Shown: positions 24,950 through 34,047 of the stretch, piece after piece
How the letters are laid out: each line of letters starts with the position of its first letter
Numbering within the stretch: the stretch's first letter is position 1
Notes under the pieces: model-generated
What the model saw: the letters and a program-made list of their open reading frames with translations, nothing else
What the model was told of the DNA's origin: nothing
Database searches by the model: none
Program-made: the position numbers and the translations under genes
Assembly: GCF_029167625.1 (NCBI RefSeq)
Contig: NZ_CP119145.1
Coordinates: 1,178,001-1,242,000 of the forward strand
Direction: 5' to 3'
Length of the DNA stretch: 64,000 bases
Origin: Streptomyces sp. AM 4-1-1
Lineage (GTDB): Bacteria; Actinomycetota; Actinomycetes; Streptomycetales; Streptomycetaceae

Positions 24950-25195
24950 ATGCACATCGACTGGGCCGCTCTCGGCACCGTCTTCGGCGTCTCCCTCGTC
25001 GTCACCGTCGCCCTGGTGGGCCTGTTCACCCTGGGCATCGTCGGCCTCGCCAAGCAGCGGCCGGAGCCCACGGCGCCGGGCGTCGACGGGAAACGCTCCG
25101 GCGGCTCCCTCGTCGCGGCGCGCGCGGGCGCGTACGCCTGCTTCGGGCTGTGCGCGGCGGCGGTCGCGTACGGGATCTTCCTGATCGTCGCCTGA
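24950..25195 (+). CDS. Small membrane protein downstream of pitH
   Basis: An 81-residue protein with two transmembrane helices (about residues 8-33, LGTVFGVSLVVTVALVGLFTLGIVG, and 60-81, AYACFGLCAAAVAYGIFLIV) joined by a short polar loop. ATG 24950 with AAAGGA 11 bases upstream, 38 bp after the transporter stop, so co-transcribed. The constant pairing with pitH in Streptomyces suggests an accessory role in phosphate uptake; function not established. Confidence 0.85.
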   Translation: MHIDWAALGTVFGVSLVVTVALVGLFTLGIVGLAKQRPEPTAPGVDGKRSGGSLVAARAGAYACFGLCAAAVAYGIFLIVA

Positions 25196-25277
25196 GCCCG
25201 GCGCACGCCCCGAGGTCCGGGCCCGGCACACGCCGCCCGCCGGGACCGGCCGCGGTTCCGACCGCACCTGACCACCG

Positions 25278-25345
25278 GGGTGAGCGCCCCTCTGCGCGCT
25301 CACCCTCCATCGGACCGGCCGCACTCCCCCGCGGCCGGTCCGATG
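25278..25345 (+). terminator. Double terminator of the pitH operon
   Basis: Two consecutive perfect hairpins: a 10-bp stem (25278-25287 with 25296-25305) and a 15-bp stem (25308-25322 with 25331-25345, 8-nt loop). They separate the phosphate operon from the riboswitch. Confidence 0.85.
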
Positions 25346-25389
25346 TGCGTCTTCGCACACTGCGCCGTCGCAGGTCAACGGCAGGTTGA

Positions 25390-25590
25390 CGGGTGTTCTC
25401 GGAGCGTGGTGGACTGCCGAAGCCATTTACGGCGACAGCAGAGGAAGTCCGGTGCGAATCCGGCGCGGTCCCGCCACTGTCACCGGGGAGCGGTCCCCCA
25501 TCCACCGGAAGTCACGGTTCGCGCGAGCGGGCCGGAAGACCGGGGGAACCGCCGATCCGGGAGCCAGGAGACTCTGCGTCGCCGGTCACG
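25390..25590 (+). promoter_or_regulatory. Cobalamin (B12) riboswitch
   Basis: The B12-box core GCCACTG is at 25473-25479, preceded by GGAAGTCCGGTGCGAATCC and followed by CACCGGGGAGCGG. The 3' part shows GGAAGACCGGGGG and the closing GGAGCCAGGAGACTCTGC. This is the canonical AdoCbl riboswitch order. It lies upstream of the cobD-cobI genes and is expected to switch them off when cobalamin is plentiful. Boundaries are approximate. Confidence 0.95.
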
Positions 25591-25629
25591 TCGAACCAGG
25601 GCGCGGACCCTGAGTGAGGACATAACGCC

Positions 25630-25731
25630 ATGCCTGGCTGCCGTGCGTCGGCCCCCGCCCCCGCGGGCCCGAGCGCTTCCCGCGCCCGAGACCCCCGTAC
25701 GACGATCCACCGAGGCGTGACGGCGGTCTGA
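25630..25731 (+). CDS. Putative 33-residue leader ORF between riboswitch and cobD
   Basis: ATG 25630 is preceded at good spacing by GAGTGAGGA (25612-25620). The ORF encodes 33 residues rich in Ala, Pro and Arg (MPGCRASAPAPAGPSASR...) and stops at 25731, four bases before the cobD ATG. cobD itself has no convincing ribosome site, so translation may be coupled through this ORF. Conservation would be needed to accept it as a gene. Confidence 0.4.
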   Translation: MPGCRASAPAPAGPSASRARDPRTTIHRGVTAV

Positions 25732-25735
25732 ACCC

Positions 25736-26716
25736 ATGCGTGCCGATCGCATCTTCGCGTACGGCGCCACGGCCGGTCTGGCCGGCGATCTGCTCCTCGG
25801 CGACCCGCGCCGCGGGCACCCGGTCGCCGTGTTCGGGCGGGCCGCCGCCGCTGTGGAACGACGGCTGTGGCGCGACGACCGGGGCCGGGGCGCGCTGCAC
25901 GCCCTGGTCTGCGCCGGAGGCGCCGCCGGGGCCGCCGCGCTGGCCGCCCGTACCGTGCGCGACCGTCCCGTCGCCGCCGTCGCCCTGACCGCCGCCGCCA
26001 CCTGGTCCGTGCTCGGCGGCACCTCGCTGGGCCGCGAGGCCCGTACCGTCGGGGCCGCGCTGGCCGCCGGGGACGTCGAGGCGGCCCGGGAGCGGCTGCC
26101 GCACCTGTGCGGCCGCGACCCGCAGTCCCTCGACGCGCCCGGGATCGCCCGCGCCGTCGTGGAGTCCGTCGCCGAGAACACCTCCGACGCCGTCGTCGGC
26201 GCCCTGGTGTGGGGCGCGCTGGCCGGGGTGCCCGGACTCGTCGGATTCCGTGCCGTCAACACCCTCGACGCCATGGTGGGGCACAGGTCACCGCGCCACC
26301 GCAGGTACGGCTGGGCGTCGGCCCGCCTCGACGACGTCGCGGGCTGGCCCGGCGCCCGCCTCACCGCCGCGCTCGCCGTGGTGGCGGGCGGCCGTCCGCG
26401 CGCCGCCGCGCACGCCTGGCGCGCGGACGCGGGCCGCCACCCGAGTCCCAACGCCGGTCCGGTCGAGGCCGCCTTCGCGGGCGCGCTCGGTGTCCGGCTC
26501 GGCGGCACCCTCTCCTACGCGGGCCGGGTCGAGCACCGGCCCGTGCTCAACGGCGGCGCCGGCCGCCCCGTCGGCGTGCCCGACATCGAACGCGCGGTGC
26601 GGCTCTCGCGCCGGGTGACCGTGCTCGCCCTCGGGGTGTGCGTGGCCGGCCGGCTCCTCGCGGGGCGGCGCACCACCGCCCGCCCCCGGCTCTCCTCGGG
26701 ACGGACATCCATATGA
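25736..26716 (+). CDS. cobD: Adenosylcobinamide-phosphate synthase CobD/CbiB
   Basis: A 326-residue integral membrane protein that attaches the aminopropanol side chain to adenosylcobyric acid. Recognisable blocks are GDLLLGDPRRGHPVAVFGR near the N-terminus, VESVAENTSDAVVGALVWGALAGVPG, FRAVNTLDAMVGHRSPRHRRYGWASARLDDVAGWPGARL, and HPSPNAGPVEAAFAGALGVRLGG. It is the first structural gene after the B12 riboswitch. Its stop overlaps the cobQ ATG (26713-26716). The product acts with CobC, encoded at the other end of the cluster, which supplies the aminopropanol phosphate. Confidence 0.95.
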   Translation: MRADRIFAYGATAGLAGDLLLGDPRRGHPVAVFGRAAAAVERRLWRDDRGRGALHALVCAGGAAGAAALAARTVRDRPVAAVALTAAATWSVLGGTSLGREARTVGAALAAGDVEAARERLPHLCGRDPQSLDAPGIARAVVESVAENTSDAVVGALVWGALAGVPGLVGFRAVNTLDAMVGHRSPRHRRYGWASARLDDVAGWPGARLTAALAVVAGGRPRAAAHAWRADAGRHPSPNAGPVEAAFAGALGVRLGGTLSYAGRVEHRPVLNGGAGRPVGVPDIERAVRLSRRVTVLALGVCVAGRLLAGRRTTARPRLSSGRTSI

Positions 26717-28254
26717 GCGGCGGACTGCTGGTCGCCGGAACCACGTCGGACGCGGGCAAGAGCGTCGTCACCGCGGGCATCTGCCGCTGGCTGGTGCGCC
26801 AGGGGGTGAAGGTCGCCCCGTTCAAGGCGCAGAACATGTCGCTGAACTCGTTCGTCACCCGCGAGGGCGCCGAGATCGGACGCGCCCAGGCCATGCAGGC
26901 GCAGGCCGCCCGCGTCGAGCCGACCGCGCTGATGAACCCGGTGCTCCTCAAGCCCGGTGGCGACCGTTCCAGCCAGGTCGTCCTGCTGGGCAGGCCGGTG
27001 GGCGAGATGAGCGCGCGCGGGTATCACGGAGGCCGTCAGGAGGCCCTGTTCGGCACGGTCGTGGACTGTCTGGAGCAGCTTCGGGGTACGTACGACGCCG
27101 TGATCTGCGAGGGGGCGGGCAGCCCGGCCGAGATCAATCTGCGGCGCACCGACATCGTGAACATGGGCGTCGCGCGGGCCGCGGGCTTCCCGGTCGTCGT
27201 CGTCGGCGACATCGACCGGGGCGGCGTCTTCGCCTCGTTCTTCGGTACGACGGCACTGCTCGGCGCCGAGGACCAGGCCCTGATCGCGGGGTACCTGGTC
27301 AACAAGTTCCGCGGTGACGTGTCGCTCCTCGAACCCGGCCTCGACATGCTGCGCGAACTCACCGGCCGCCGGACGTACGGGGTGCTGCCCTTCGCGCACG
27401 GTCTGGGCATCGACGAGGAGGACGGACTGCGGGTGTCGCTGCGCGGCGCCGTGCGCGAGTCGGCCGTCGCGCCGCCGCACGGTGAGGAGGTGCTGCGCGT
27501 CGCCGTCTGCGCCGTACCGCTGATGTCGAACTTCACCGATGTGGACGCCCTGGCCGCCGAACCCGGCGTCGTCGTGCGGTTCGTGGACCGCGCCGAGGAG
27601 CTGACCGACGCGGATCTCGTCGTCGTGCCCGGCACCCGGGGCACCGTCCGGGCGCTGGCGTGGCTGCGCGAGCGCGGTCTCGCGGACGCGCTGGTGCGGC
27701 GGGCCGCCGAGGGCCGTCCGGTCCTCGGTGTCTGCGGCGGCTACCAACTGCTCGGCGAGCGCGTCGAGGACGACGTGGAGTCCCGCGCGGGACTGGTCGA
27801 CGGGCTGGGGCTGCTGCCCGTGCGGGTCAGGTTCGACCGCGAGAAGACCCTCGCCCGGCCCGTCGGCGAGGCGCTCGGCGCGCCCGTCGAGGGATACGAG
27901 ATCCATCACGGTGTCGCCACCGTGCACGGCGGCGAGCCGTTCATCACCGACGGCCGGGGCACACCGCTGGACGGCTGCCGGGTGGGCGCCCTGTGGGGCA
28001 CCCACTGGCACGGCTCGCTGGAGAGCGACACCTTCCGGCGCCGCTTCCTGACCGAGGTGGCCCGCGCGGCGGGCCGGCGCTTCGTCCCGGCGCCCGACAC
28101 CTGTTTCGCCGCGCTGCGCGAGGAACAGCTGGACCGCCTCGGCGACCTCATCGAAGAACACGCGGACACCGGCGCGCTGCTGCGGCTCATCGAGTCGGGC
28201 CCGCCCGCCGGACTTCCCTTCATCGCCCCCGGAGCCCCTGGAGCACGCGCATGA
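26713..28254 (+). CDS. cobQ: Cobyric acid synthase CobQ
   Basis: A 513-residue amidotransferase that amidates four carboxylates of adenosylcobyrinate a,c-diamide using glutamine. The N-terminal ATPase part begins GLLVAGTTSDAGKSVVTAGICRWL and FKAQNMSLNS, with CEGAGSPAEINLR and GDIDRGGVFAS following. The C-terminal class-I glutaminase-like domain has the nucleophile in GVCGGYQLLGE (Cys at about 342) and the histidine in GTHWHGSLE. The usual PGSKNT loop reads PGTRGT. Starts at ATG 26713 overlapping the cobD stop; its own stop overlaps the cobN ATG (28251-28254). Confidence 0.95.
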   Translation: MSGGLLVAGTTSDAGKSVVTAGICRWLVRQGVKVAPFKAQNMSLNSFVTREGAEIGRAQAMQAQAARVEPTALMNPVLLKPGGDRSSQVVLLGRPVGEMSARGYHGGRQEALFGTVVDCLEQLRGTYDAVICEGAGSPAEINLRRTDIVNMGVARAAGFPVVVVGDIDRGGVFASFFGTTALLGAEDQALIAGYLVNKFRGDVSLLEPGLDMLRELTGRRTYGVLPFAHGLGIDEEDGLRVSLRGAVRESAVAPPHGEEVLRVAVCAVPLMSNFTDVDALAAEPGVVVRFVDRAEELTDADLVVVPGTRGTVRALAWLRERGLADALVRRAAEGRPVLGVCGGYQLLGERVEDDVESRAGLVDGLGLLPVRVRFDREKTLARPVGEALGAPVEGYEIHHGVATVHGGEPFITDGRGTPLDGCRVGALWGTHWHGSLESDTFRRRFLTEVARAAGRRFVPAPDTCFAALREEQLDRLGDLIEEHADTGALLRLIESGPPAGLPFIAPGAPGARA

Positions 28255-31200
28255 GCAGCACCCCCAGCACTCCCACCACGACCGTGCTGTTGTTGTCGAC
28301 CGCCGATACGGACCTGCTCGCGGCCCGCGCGTCGGGCGCGCCCTACCGGATCGCCAATCCGACCCGGGTCGACGCCCGCGCGGAGCTGCCCGCGCTGATC
28401 GAGGGGGCAGCGGTCGCCGTGGTCCGCCTCCTCGGCGGCAAGCGCGCCTGGGAGGACGGGCTCGCGGTGCTGAGGGAGTCCGGGATACCGACCGTCCTGC
28501 TGGGCGGCGAGAGCGTGCCGGACGCGGAGCTGATGGCCGAGTCGTCGGTCCCGGCCGGGGTCGTCGCGGAGGCGTTGCGCTATCTCGTCGAGGGCGGCCC
28601 CGGCAACCTCGTCGAGCTGTCCCGGTTCCTGTCCGACACGGTGCTGCTCACCGGGCACGGCTTCGCCGAGCCGCAGAAGATGCCCGAATGGGGGCTGCGC
28701 GGCGACCGCGCGTTCACCGAGGGCCGCCCGACCGTCGGTGTCCTCTTCTACCGGGCGCACGAACTCGCGGGGAACACGTCGTTCGTCGACGTGCTGTGCG
28801 ACGCGGTCGAGGCGCGCGGCGCCAACGCCCTCCCGGTGTACTGCGGTTCGCTGCGCGGGGCCGACGCCGGGCTGTACGAGCTGCTGGGCCGGGCCGACGC
28901 GCTGATCGCGACCGTCCTCGCGTCGGGCGGCACCCGCGCGTCGGACGCCTCGGCCGGCGGCGACGACGAGGCGTGGGACATCGGAGCGCTGGCCGAGCTG
29001 AACGTACCGGTGCTGCAAGGGCTCTGCCTGACGTCGTCCCGGGCGGCCTGGGACGCGTCGGACGCGGCGGTCTCGCCGATGGACGCGGCGATGCAGGTCG
29101 CGATCCCCGAATTCGACGGCCGGCTGATCACCGTCCCCTTCTCCTTCAAGGAGCAGGGTCCCGACGGGGTGCCGGTGTACCGGGCGGACCCCGAACGGGC
29201 CGCGCGCGTCGCCGGGATCGCGGTGCGGCACGCCGTGCTGAAGCACCGGACGAACGCCGAGAAGAAGCTGGCGCTGGTCTTCACCGCCTACCCGACGAAG
29301 CACTCCCGGGTCGGCAACGCGGTGGGGCTGGACACCCCTGCGTCGGCGATCCGTGTGCTGGACGCCCTGCGGGACGCCGGTTACGGGGTCGACGGGCACC
29401 CCGACAACGGCGACGAGCTGATCCACCGCCTCATCAACGCCGGTGGCCACGACGTCGAATGGCTCACCGAGGAGCAGCTGGCGGCGGCGCCCGCGCGGGT
29501 GCCGCTCGCCGACTACCGGGCCTGGTTCGACAAGCTGGAGCCGGGGATGCGCGACGCCATGCTGGAGGCGTGGGGGGAGCCGCCGGGCGGCCTCTACGTG
29601 GACGGCGACGACATCGTGCTGGCGTCGCTCCAGTTCGGCAACGTCGTCGTGCTGATCCAGCCGCCGCGCGGTTTCGGCGAGAACCCGATCGCGATCTACC
29701 ACGACCCGGACATGCCGCCGTCGCACCACTACCTGGCGACGTACCGCTGGCTGGAGAACACGTTCGGCGCGGACGCGGTCGTGCACATGGGCAAGCACGG
29801 CACGATGGAGTGGCTGCCGGGCAAGGGGCTCGGTCTGTCGGCGGGCTGCGGTCCCGACGCCGTACTCGGTGAACTCCCGCTGGTCTACCCGTTCATCGTG
29901 AACGACCCCGGCGAGGGGACCCAGGCCAAGCGGCGCGGGCACGCCACCGTGGTGGACCACCTCGTACCGCCGATGGCGCGCGCCGACACCTACGGGGACC
30001 TGGCCAAGCTGGAGCAACTGCTCGACGAGTACGCCCTGGTGAGCGATCTGGACCCGGCCAAGGCCCCGACGGTACGGGCACAGATCTGGACGCTGGTGAA
30101 GGCCGCCGAGCTCCACCACGACCTGCATGTCGACGAACAGCCGGGCGACGACGACTTCGACTCCTTCGTCATGCACATCGACGGCTACCTCTGCGAGATC
30201 AAGGACGTGCAGATCCGCGACGGTCTGCACATCCTGGGCGGCGGCCCGGTCGACGAGGCGCGGGTCAACCTGGTGCTGGCGGTGCTGCGGGCCTCGCAGG
30301 TGTGGGGCGGCAAGGCGAACGCGCTGCCGGGGCTGCGGGCGTCGATCGCCGAGCACTTCGGGTTCGGCGAGAAGGAGTTGCTGGCGGAGCCGGGCGCGGC
30401 GGTGAAGGTGCCCGCCGGGCTGACCGCGCTGGTGGACGGCCCGGCCAGGACGGGCGCCGACGCGATCGACCTGCTGGAGCGGTTGTGCCGCCGTCTCGCG
30501 GAGGGCATGGAGGAGTGCGGCTGGGACGTGACGGCCGTCGCGGGCCTGGTGCGTGAGGTGCTGGGCGTCGAACTCCCGGACGCGGTCGCCGTGCTGGGCT
30601 TCGCGTGCGAGGAGGTCGTGCCGCGGCTGGCGCGGACGACGGACGAGATCGGTCACATCCTGCTGGCGCTGGACGGTGGTTTCGTGCCGGCCGGTCCCTC
30701 CGGTTCGCCGACGCGCGGTCTGGTGAACGTGCTGCCGACCGGGCGCAACTTCTACTCCGTGGACCCGAAGGCGATTCCGTCCCGGCTGTCGTGGGAGGTC
30801 GGGCAGTCGCTGGCCGACTCGCTGATCGCCCGGTACCTCGCCGACACGGGCGACTACCCGAAGTCCGTCGGTCTGACGGTGTGGGGCACGTCCGCGATGC
30901 GTACGCAGGGCGACGACATCGCGGAGATCCTGGCGCTGCTGGGGTGCCGCCCGGTGTGGGACGACGCGTCGCGGCGGGTGACCGGCTTCGAGGTGGTTCC
31001 GGCGGCCGAGCTGGGCCGTCCGCGCATCGATGTCACGGTGCGGATCTCCGGGTTCTTCCGGGACGCGTTCCCGCACGTGGTGGGGCTGATCGACGACGCG
31101 GTACGGAGGGTGGCGGAGCTGGACGAACCGGCCGACGTCAACTACGTACGGGCGCACGCGGACGAGGACACGGCGGAGCACGGCGACCGCCGCCGGGCCA

Positions 31201-31925
31201 CGGCCAGGATCTTCGGCTCGAAGCCGGGGGCGTACGGCGCGGGGCTGCTGCCGCTGATCGACGCCCGCAACTGGCGCTCGGACGCGGACCTGGCCGAGGT
31301 GTACGCGGTCTGGGGCGGTTACGCGTACGGGCGCGGCCTCGACGGGCGGGCGGCGCGCGGGGACATGGAGACGGCGTTCCGCCGGATCGCGGTGGCCGCG
31401 AAGAACGTCGACACCCGCGAGCACGACCTGGTCGACGCGGACGACTACTTCCAATACCACGGCGGGATGGTCGCCATGGTGCGGCATCTGACGGGTGAGT
31501 CGCCCGAGGCGTACGTGGGTGACAGCGCCACGCCGGACCAGGTCCGGACGCGGACCCTGAGCGAGGAGACGCACCGGGTGTTCCGGGCCCGGGTGGTCAA
31601 CCCGCGCTGGATGGCGGCCATGCGGCGACACGGCTACAAGGGTGCCTTCGAGATGGCCGCGACCGTCGACTACCTCTTCGGGTACGACGCGACGGCGGGC
31701 GTCGTCGACGACTGGATGTACGAGAAGCTGTCGGCGGAGTACGTCTTCGACCCCGAGAACCAGGCGTTCATGCGGAAGTCCAACCCGTGGGCGCTGCGCG
31801 GTATTTCGGAGCGGCTGCTGGAGGCGGCCGAGCGCGGGCTGTGGGCGGAGCCGGACGCGGAGACGCTGGAGCGGCTGCGGGCGACGTATCTGGAGCTGGA
31901 AGGCGATCTGGAGGGCGACGAATGA
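28251..31925 (+). CDS. cobN: Cobaltochelatase subunit CobN
   Basis: A 1224-residue protein, the large subunit of the ATP-dependent, late (aerobic-type) cobaltochelatase that inserts Co2+ into hydrogenobyrinate a,c-diamide. It is related to the ChlH/BchH Mg-chelatase subunit. Recognisable blocks are VGVLFYRAHELAGNTSFVDVLCDAVEARG, KLALVFTAYPTKHSRVGNAVGLDTP, DAVVHMGKHGTMEWLPGKGLGLS, GLVNVLPTGRNFYSVDPKAIPS, and FGSKPGAYGAGLLPLID. Length fits the family. ATG overlaps the cobQ stop by 4 nt. It needs AAA+ ATPase partners; the chelatase-like gene that follows at 31999 is the obvious candidate. Confidence 0.97.
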   Translation: MSSTPSTPTTTVLLLSTADTDLLAARASGAPYRIANPTRVDARAELPALIEGAAVAVVRLLGGKRAWEDGLAVLRESGIPTVLLGGESVPDAELMAESSVPAGVVAEALRYLVEGGPGNLVELSRFLSDTVLLTGHGFAEPQKMPEWGLRGDRAFTEGRPTVGVLFYRAHELAGNTSFVDVLCDAVEARGANALPVYCGSLRGADAGLYELLGRADALIATVLASGGTRASDASAGGDDEAWDIGALAELNVPVLQGLCLTSSRAAWDASDAAVSPMDAAMQVAIPEFDGRLITVPFSFKEQGPDGVPVYRADPERAARVAGIAVRHAVLKHRTNAEKKLALVFTAYPTKHSRVGNAVGLDTPASAIRVLDALRDAGYGVDGHPDNGDELIHRLINAGGHDVEWLTEEQLAAAPARVPLADYRAWFDKLEPGMRDAMLEAWGEPPGGLYVDGDDIVLASLQFGNVVVLIQPPRGFGENPIAIYHDPDMPPSHHYLATYRWLENTFGADAVVHMGKHGTMEWLPGKGLGLSAGCGPDAVLGELPLVYPFIVNDPGEGTQAKRRGHATVVDHLVPPMARADTYGDLAKLEQLLDEYALVSDLDPAKAPTVRAQIWTLVKAAELHHDLHVDEQPGDDDFDSFVMHIDGYLCEIKDVQIRDGLHILGGGPVDEARVNLVLAVLRASQVWGGKANALPGLRASIAEHFGFGEKELLAEPGAAVKVPAGLTALVDGPARTGADAIDLLERLCRRLAEGMEECGWDVTAVAGLVREVLGVELPDAVAVLGFACEEVVPRLARTTDEIGHILLALDGGFVPAGPSGSPTRGLVNVLPTGRNFYSVDPKAIPSRLSWEVGQSLADSLIARYLADTGDYPKSVGLTVWGTSAMRTQGDDIAEILALLGCRPVWDDASRRVTGFEVVPAAELGRPRIDVTVRISGFFRDAFPHVVGLIDDAVRRVAELDEPADVNYVRAHADEDTAEHGDRRRATARIFGSKPGAYGAGLLPLIDARNWRSDADLAEVYAVWGGYAYGRGLDGRAARGDMETAFRRIAVAAKNVDTREHDLVDADDYFQYHGGMVAMVRHLTGESPEAYVGDSATPDQVRTRTLSEETHRVFRARVVNPRWMAAMRRHGYKGAFEMAATVDYLFGYDATAGVVDDWMYEKLSAEYVFDPENQAFMRKSNPWALRGISERLLEAAERGLWAEPDAETLERLRATYLELEGDLEGDE

Positions 31926-31998
31926 GGGCGGTGCCGGTGGTGCGCACGGCCGCGGCGGGCCGCGCCGCGTGGATGGAACGTTCGACCGAGGAGGCCTT

Positions 31999-34047
31999 GT
32001 GAGTACCCCGTACCCCTTCACCGCGATAGTCGGGCAGGACGATCTGCGGCTCGGGCTGTTGCTGAACGCGATCAGCCCGGCCGTCGGCGGCGTGCTCGTG
32101 CGGGGTGAGAAGGGCACCGCCAAGTCGACGGCGGTGCGCGCCCTGGCCGCGCTGATGCCGCGGGTGGATGTCGTCGCGGGCTGCCGGTTCTCCTGCGACC
32201 CGGCGTCGCCCGATCCGGCGTGTCCCGACGGCCCCCACGAGGCGGGTACGGGCGTGTCGCGGGACGCGCGGACGGTGGAGCTGCCGGTCGGCGCGTCGGA
32301 GGACCGGCTCGTCGGGGCGCTCGACATCGAGCGGGCGCTCGCCGAGGGCGTGAAGGCGTTCGAGCCGGGGCTGCTGGCCGACGCGCACCGCGGCATCCTC
32401 TACGTCGACGAGGTCAACCTCCTCCACGACCACCTGGTGGACCTGCTGCTCGACGCCGCCGCCATGGGTGCCTCGTACGTGGAGCGCGAGGGCGTCTCGG
32501 TGCGGCACGCCGCCCGGTTCCTGCTCGTCGGGACGATGAACCCCGAGGAGGGCGAGCTGCGCCCGCAGTTGCTCGACCGGTTCGGGCTGACCGTCGAGGT
32601 CGCCGCGTCCCGGGAGACCGACGAGCGGGTCGAGGTGGTGCGGCGCCGGCTGGCGTACGACGACGCCCCCGAGGCGTTCGCCGCCCGATGGGCCGACGAG
32701 GAACGGGCGTTGCGGGACCGGATCGTCGCCGCGCGGGCCCTGCTGCCCCGGGTCAGGCTGGGCGACGGGGCGTTGCGGCAGATCGCGGCGACCTGCGCGG
32801 CCTTCGAGGTCGACGGGATGCGGGCGGACATCGTGATGGCGCGTACCGCGACCGCGCTGGCCGCGTGGGCCGGGCGCGGCGACGTGCTCGCCGAGGACGT
32901 GCGGCAGGCCGCCCTGCTGGCGCTCCCGCACCGCCGCCGCCGCAATCCGTTCGACGCGCCGGGCCTCGACGAGGACAAGCTCGACGACACGCTGGAGCGC
33001 AACAGCGGCGAGGACGACGACCCGGACCCCGACGGGGACGGCGGGCCCGACGGCGGCGGCCGGCCGCCGCGGGGCGACGCCGGCGGCGAGGGACCCGACA
33101 CCCCGCCCGGGGCCGAGCCGGAGGCCGAGGAGGGCGAGGGCGACACGCCCGCGCGGCCCGAACCCGAGCAGGGCGAGGCCGGTCAGGGACGGCCGTCCGG
33201 CGGTGGCGGTGAGCAGCGGGCCGTACGGTCCGCCGAGCCGTTCCGCACGAAGACGCTGAGCGTGCCGGGTCTGGGCGAGGGCGCGGCGGGACGGCGCTCC
33301 CGGGCGCGTACCGAGCACGGCAGGACGACCGGGGCACGACGGCCCCGGGGGGCGCTGACGAAGCTGCACCTGGCGGCGACCGTGGTGGCCGCCGCGCCGC
33401 ATCAGCGGGCGCGGGGCCGGTCCGGGCGCGGGCTGGTGGTGCGGCGGGACGATCTGCGGCAGGTGACCCGCGAGGGGCGTGAGGGCAACCTCGTGCTGTT
33501 CGTGGTGGACGCGTCGGGGTCGATGGCGGCCCGGCAGCGGATGAGCGCGGTGAAGGGCGCGGTGCTCTCGCTGCTGCTGGACGCGTACCAGCGGCGGGAC
33601 AAGGTGGGGCTGGTGACGTTCCGGGGCCGGGACGCCGAGGTGGTGCTGCCCCCGACGTCGTCGGTGGACACCGCCGCCGCCCGGCTGGAGACGCTGCCGA
33701 CCGGCGGGCGCACCCCGCTGGCGGCCGGGCTGCTCAAGGCGCACGACGTGCTGCGGGTGGAGCGGCTGCGCGATCCGTCGCGGCGGCCGCTGCTGGTCGT
33801 GGTGACGGACGGGCGGGCGACGGGCGGGCCCGCGCCGGTGGCGCTGGCGGCGCGGGCCGGCCGGCTGCACCAGGCCGAGGGGACGGCGTCGGTGGTCGTG
33901 GACTGCGAGTCGGGGCCGGTGCGGCTCGGGCTCGCCGGGAGCCTGGCGCGTGAGCTGGGCGGGACGGCCGTGACGCTCGACGAGCTGCGGGCCGACTCGA
34001 TCGCCGGACTGGTCAAGGACGTCCAGGCAGCCGGGAGGGCCGCGTAA
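31999..34047 (+). CDS. ChlI/ChlD-type AAA+ and VWA chelatase subunit (fused)
   Basis: A 682-residue fusion of the two small chelatase subunits. The AAA+ domain (residues about 5-320) has Walker A GEKGTAKST (36-44) and Walker B GILYVDEVNLLHDH, plus arginine-finger region FLLVGTMNPEEGELRPQLLDRF. A long acidic Asp/Glu/Pro/Gly-rich linker (about 330-430) leads to the von Willebrand A domain with the MIDAS motif FVVDASGSMAARQR. Together with CobN it is expected to drive ATP-dependent cobalt insertion, replacing CobS/CobT. GTG 31999 has GAGGAGG (31988-31994). Its TAA overlaps the cobO ATG by one base (TAATG at 34045). Confidence 0.92.
   Translation: MSTPYPFTAIVGQDDLRLGLLLNAISPAVGGVLVRGEKGTAKSTAVRALAALMPRVDVVAGCRFSCDPASPDPACPDGPHEAGTGVSRDARTVELPVGASEDRLVGALDIERALAEGVKAFEPGLLADAHRGILYVDEVNLLHDHLVDLLLDAAAMGASYVEREGVSVRHAARFLLVGTMNPEEGELRPQLLDRFGLTVEVAASRETDERVEVVRRRLAYDDAPEAFAARWADEERALRDRIVAARALLPRVRLGDGALRQIAATCAAFEVDGMRADIVMARTATALAAWAGRGDVLAEDVRQAALLALPHRRRRNPFDAPGLDEDKLDDTLERNSGEDDDPDPDGDGGPDGGGRPPRGDAGGEGPDTPPGAEPEAEEGEGDTPARPEPEQGEAGQGRPSGGGGEQRAVRSAEPFRTKTLSVPGLGEGAAGRRSRARTEHGRTTGARRPRGALTKLHLAATVVAAAPHQRARGRSGRGLVVRRDDLRQVTREGREGNLVLFVVDASGSMAARQRMSAVKGAVLSLLLDAYQRRDKVGLVTFRGRDAEVVLPPTSSVDTAAARLETLPTGGRTPLAAGLLKAHDVLRVERLRDPSRRPLLVVVTDGRATGGPAPVALAARAGRLHQAEGTASVVVDCESGPVRLGLAGSLARELGGTAVTLDELRADSIAGLVKDVQAAGRAA

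Noticed and set aside
27906..32396. 1496-codon open frame on the minus strand opposite cobQ, cobN and the chelatase gene
   Set aside because: It mirrors the third-position GC of the plus-strand genes, encodes Arg/His/Gln-rich nonsense and has no family motif.
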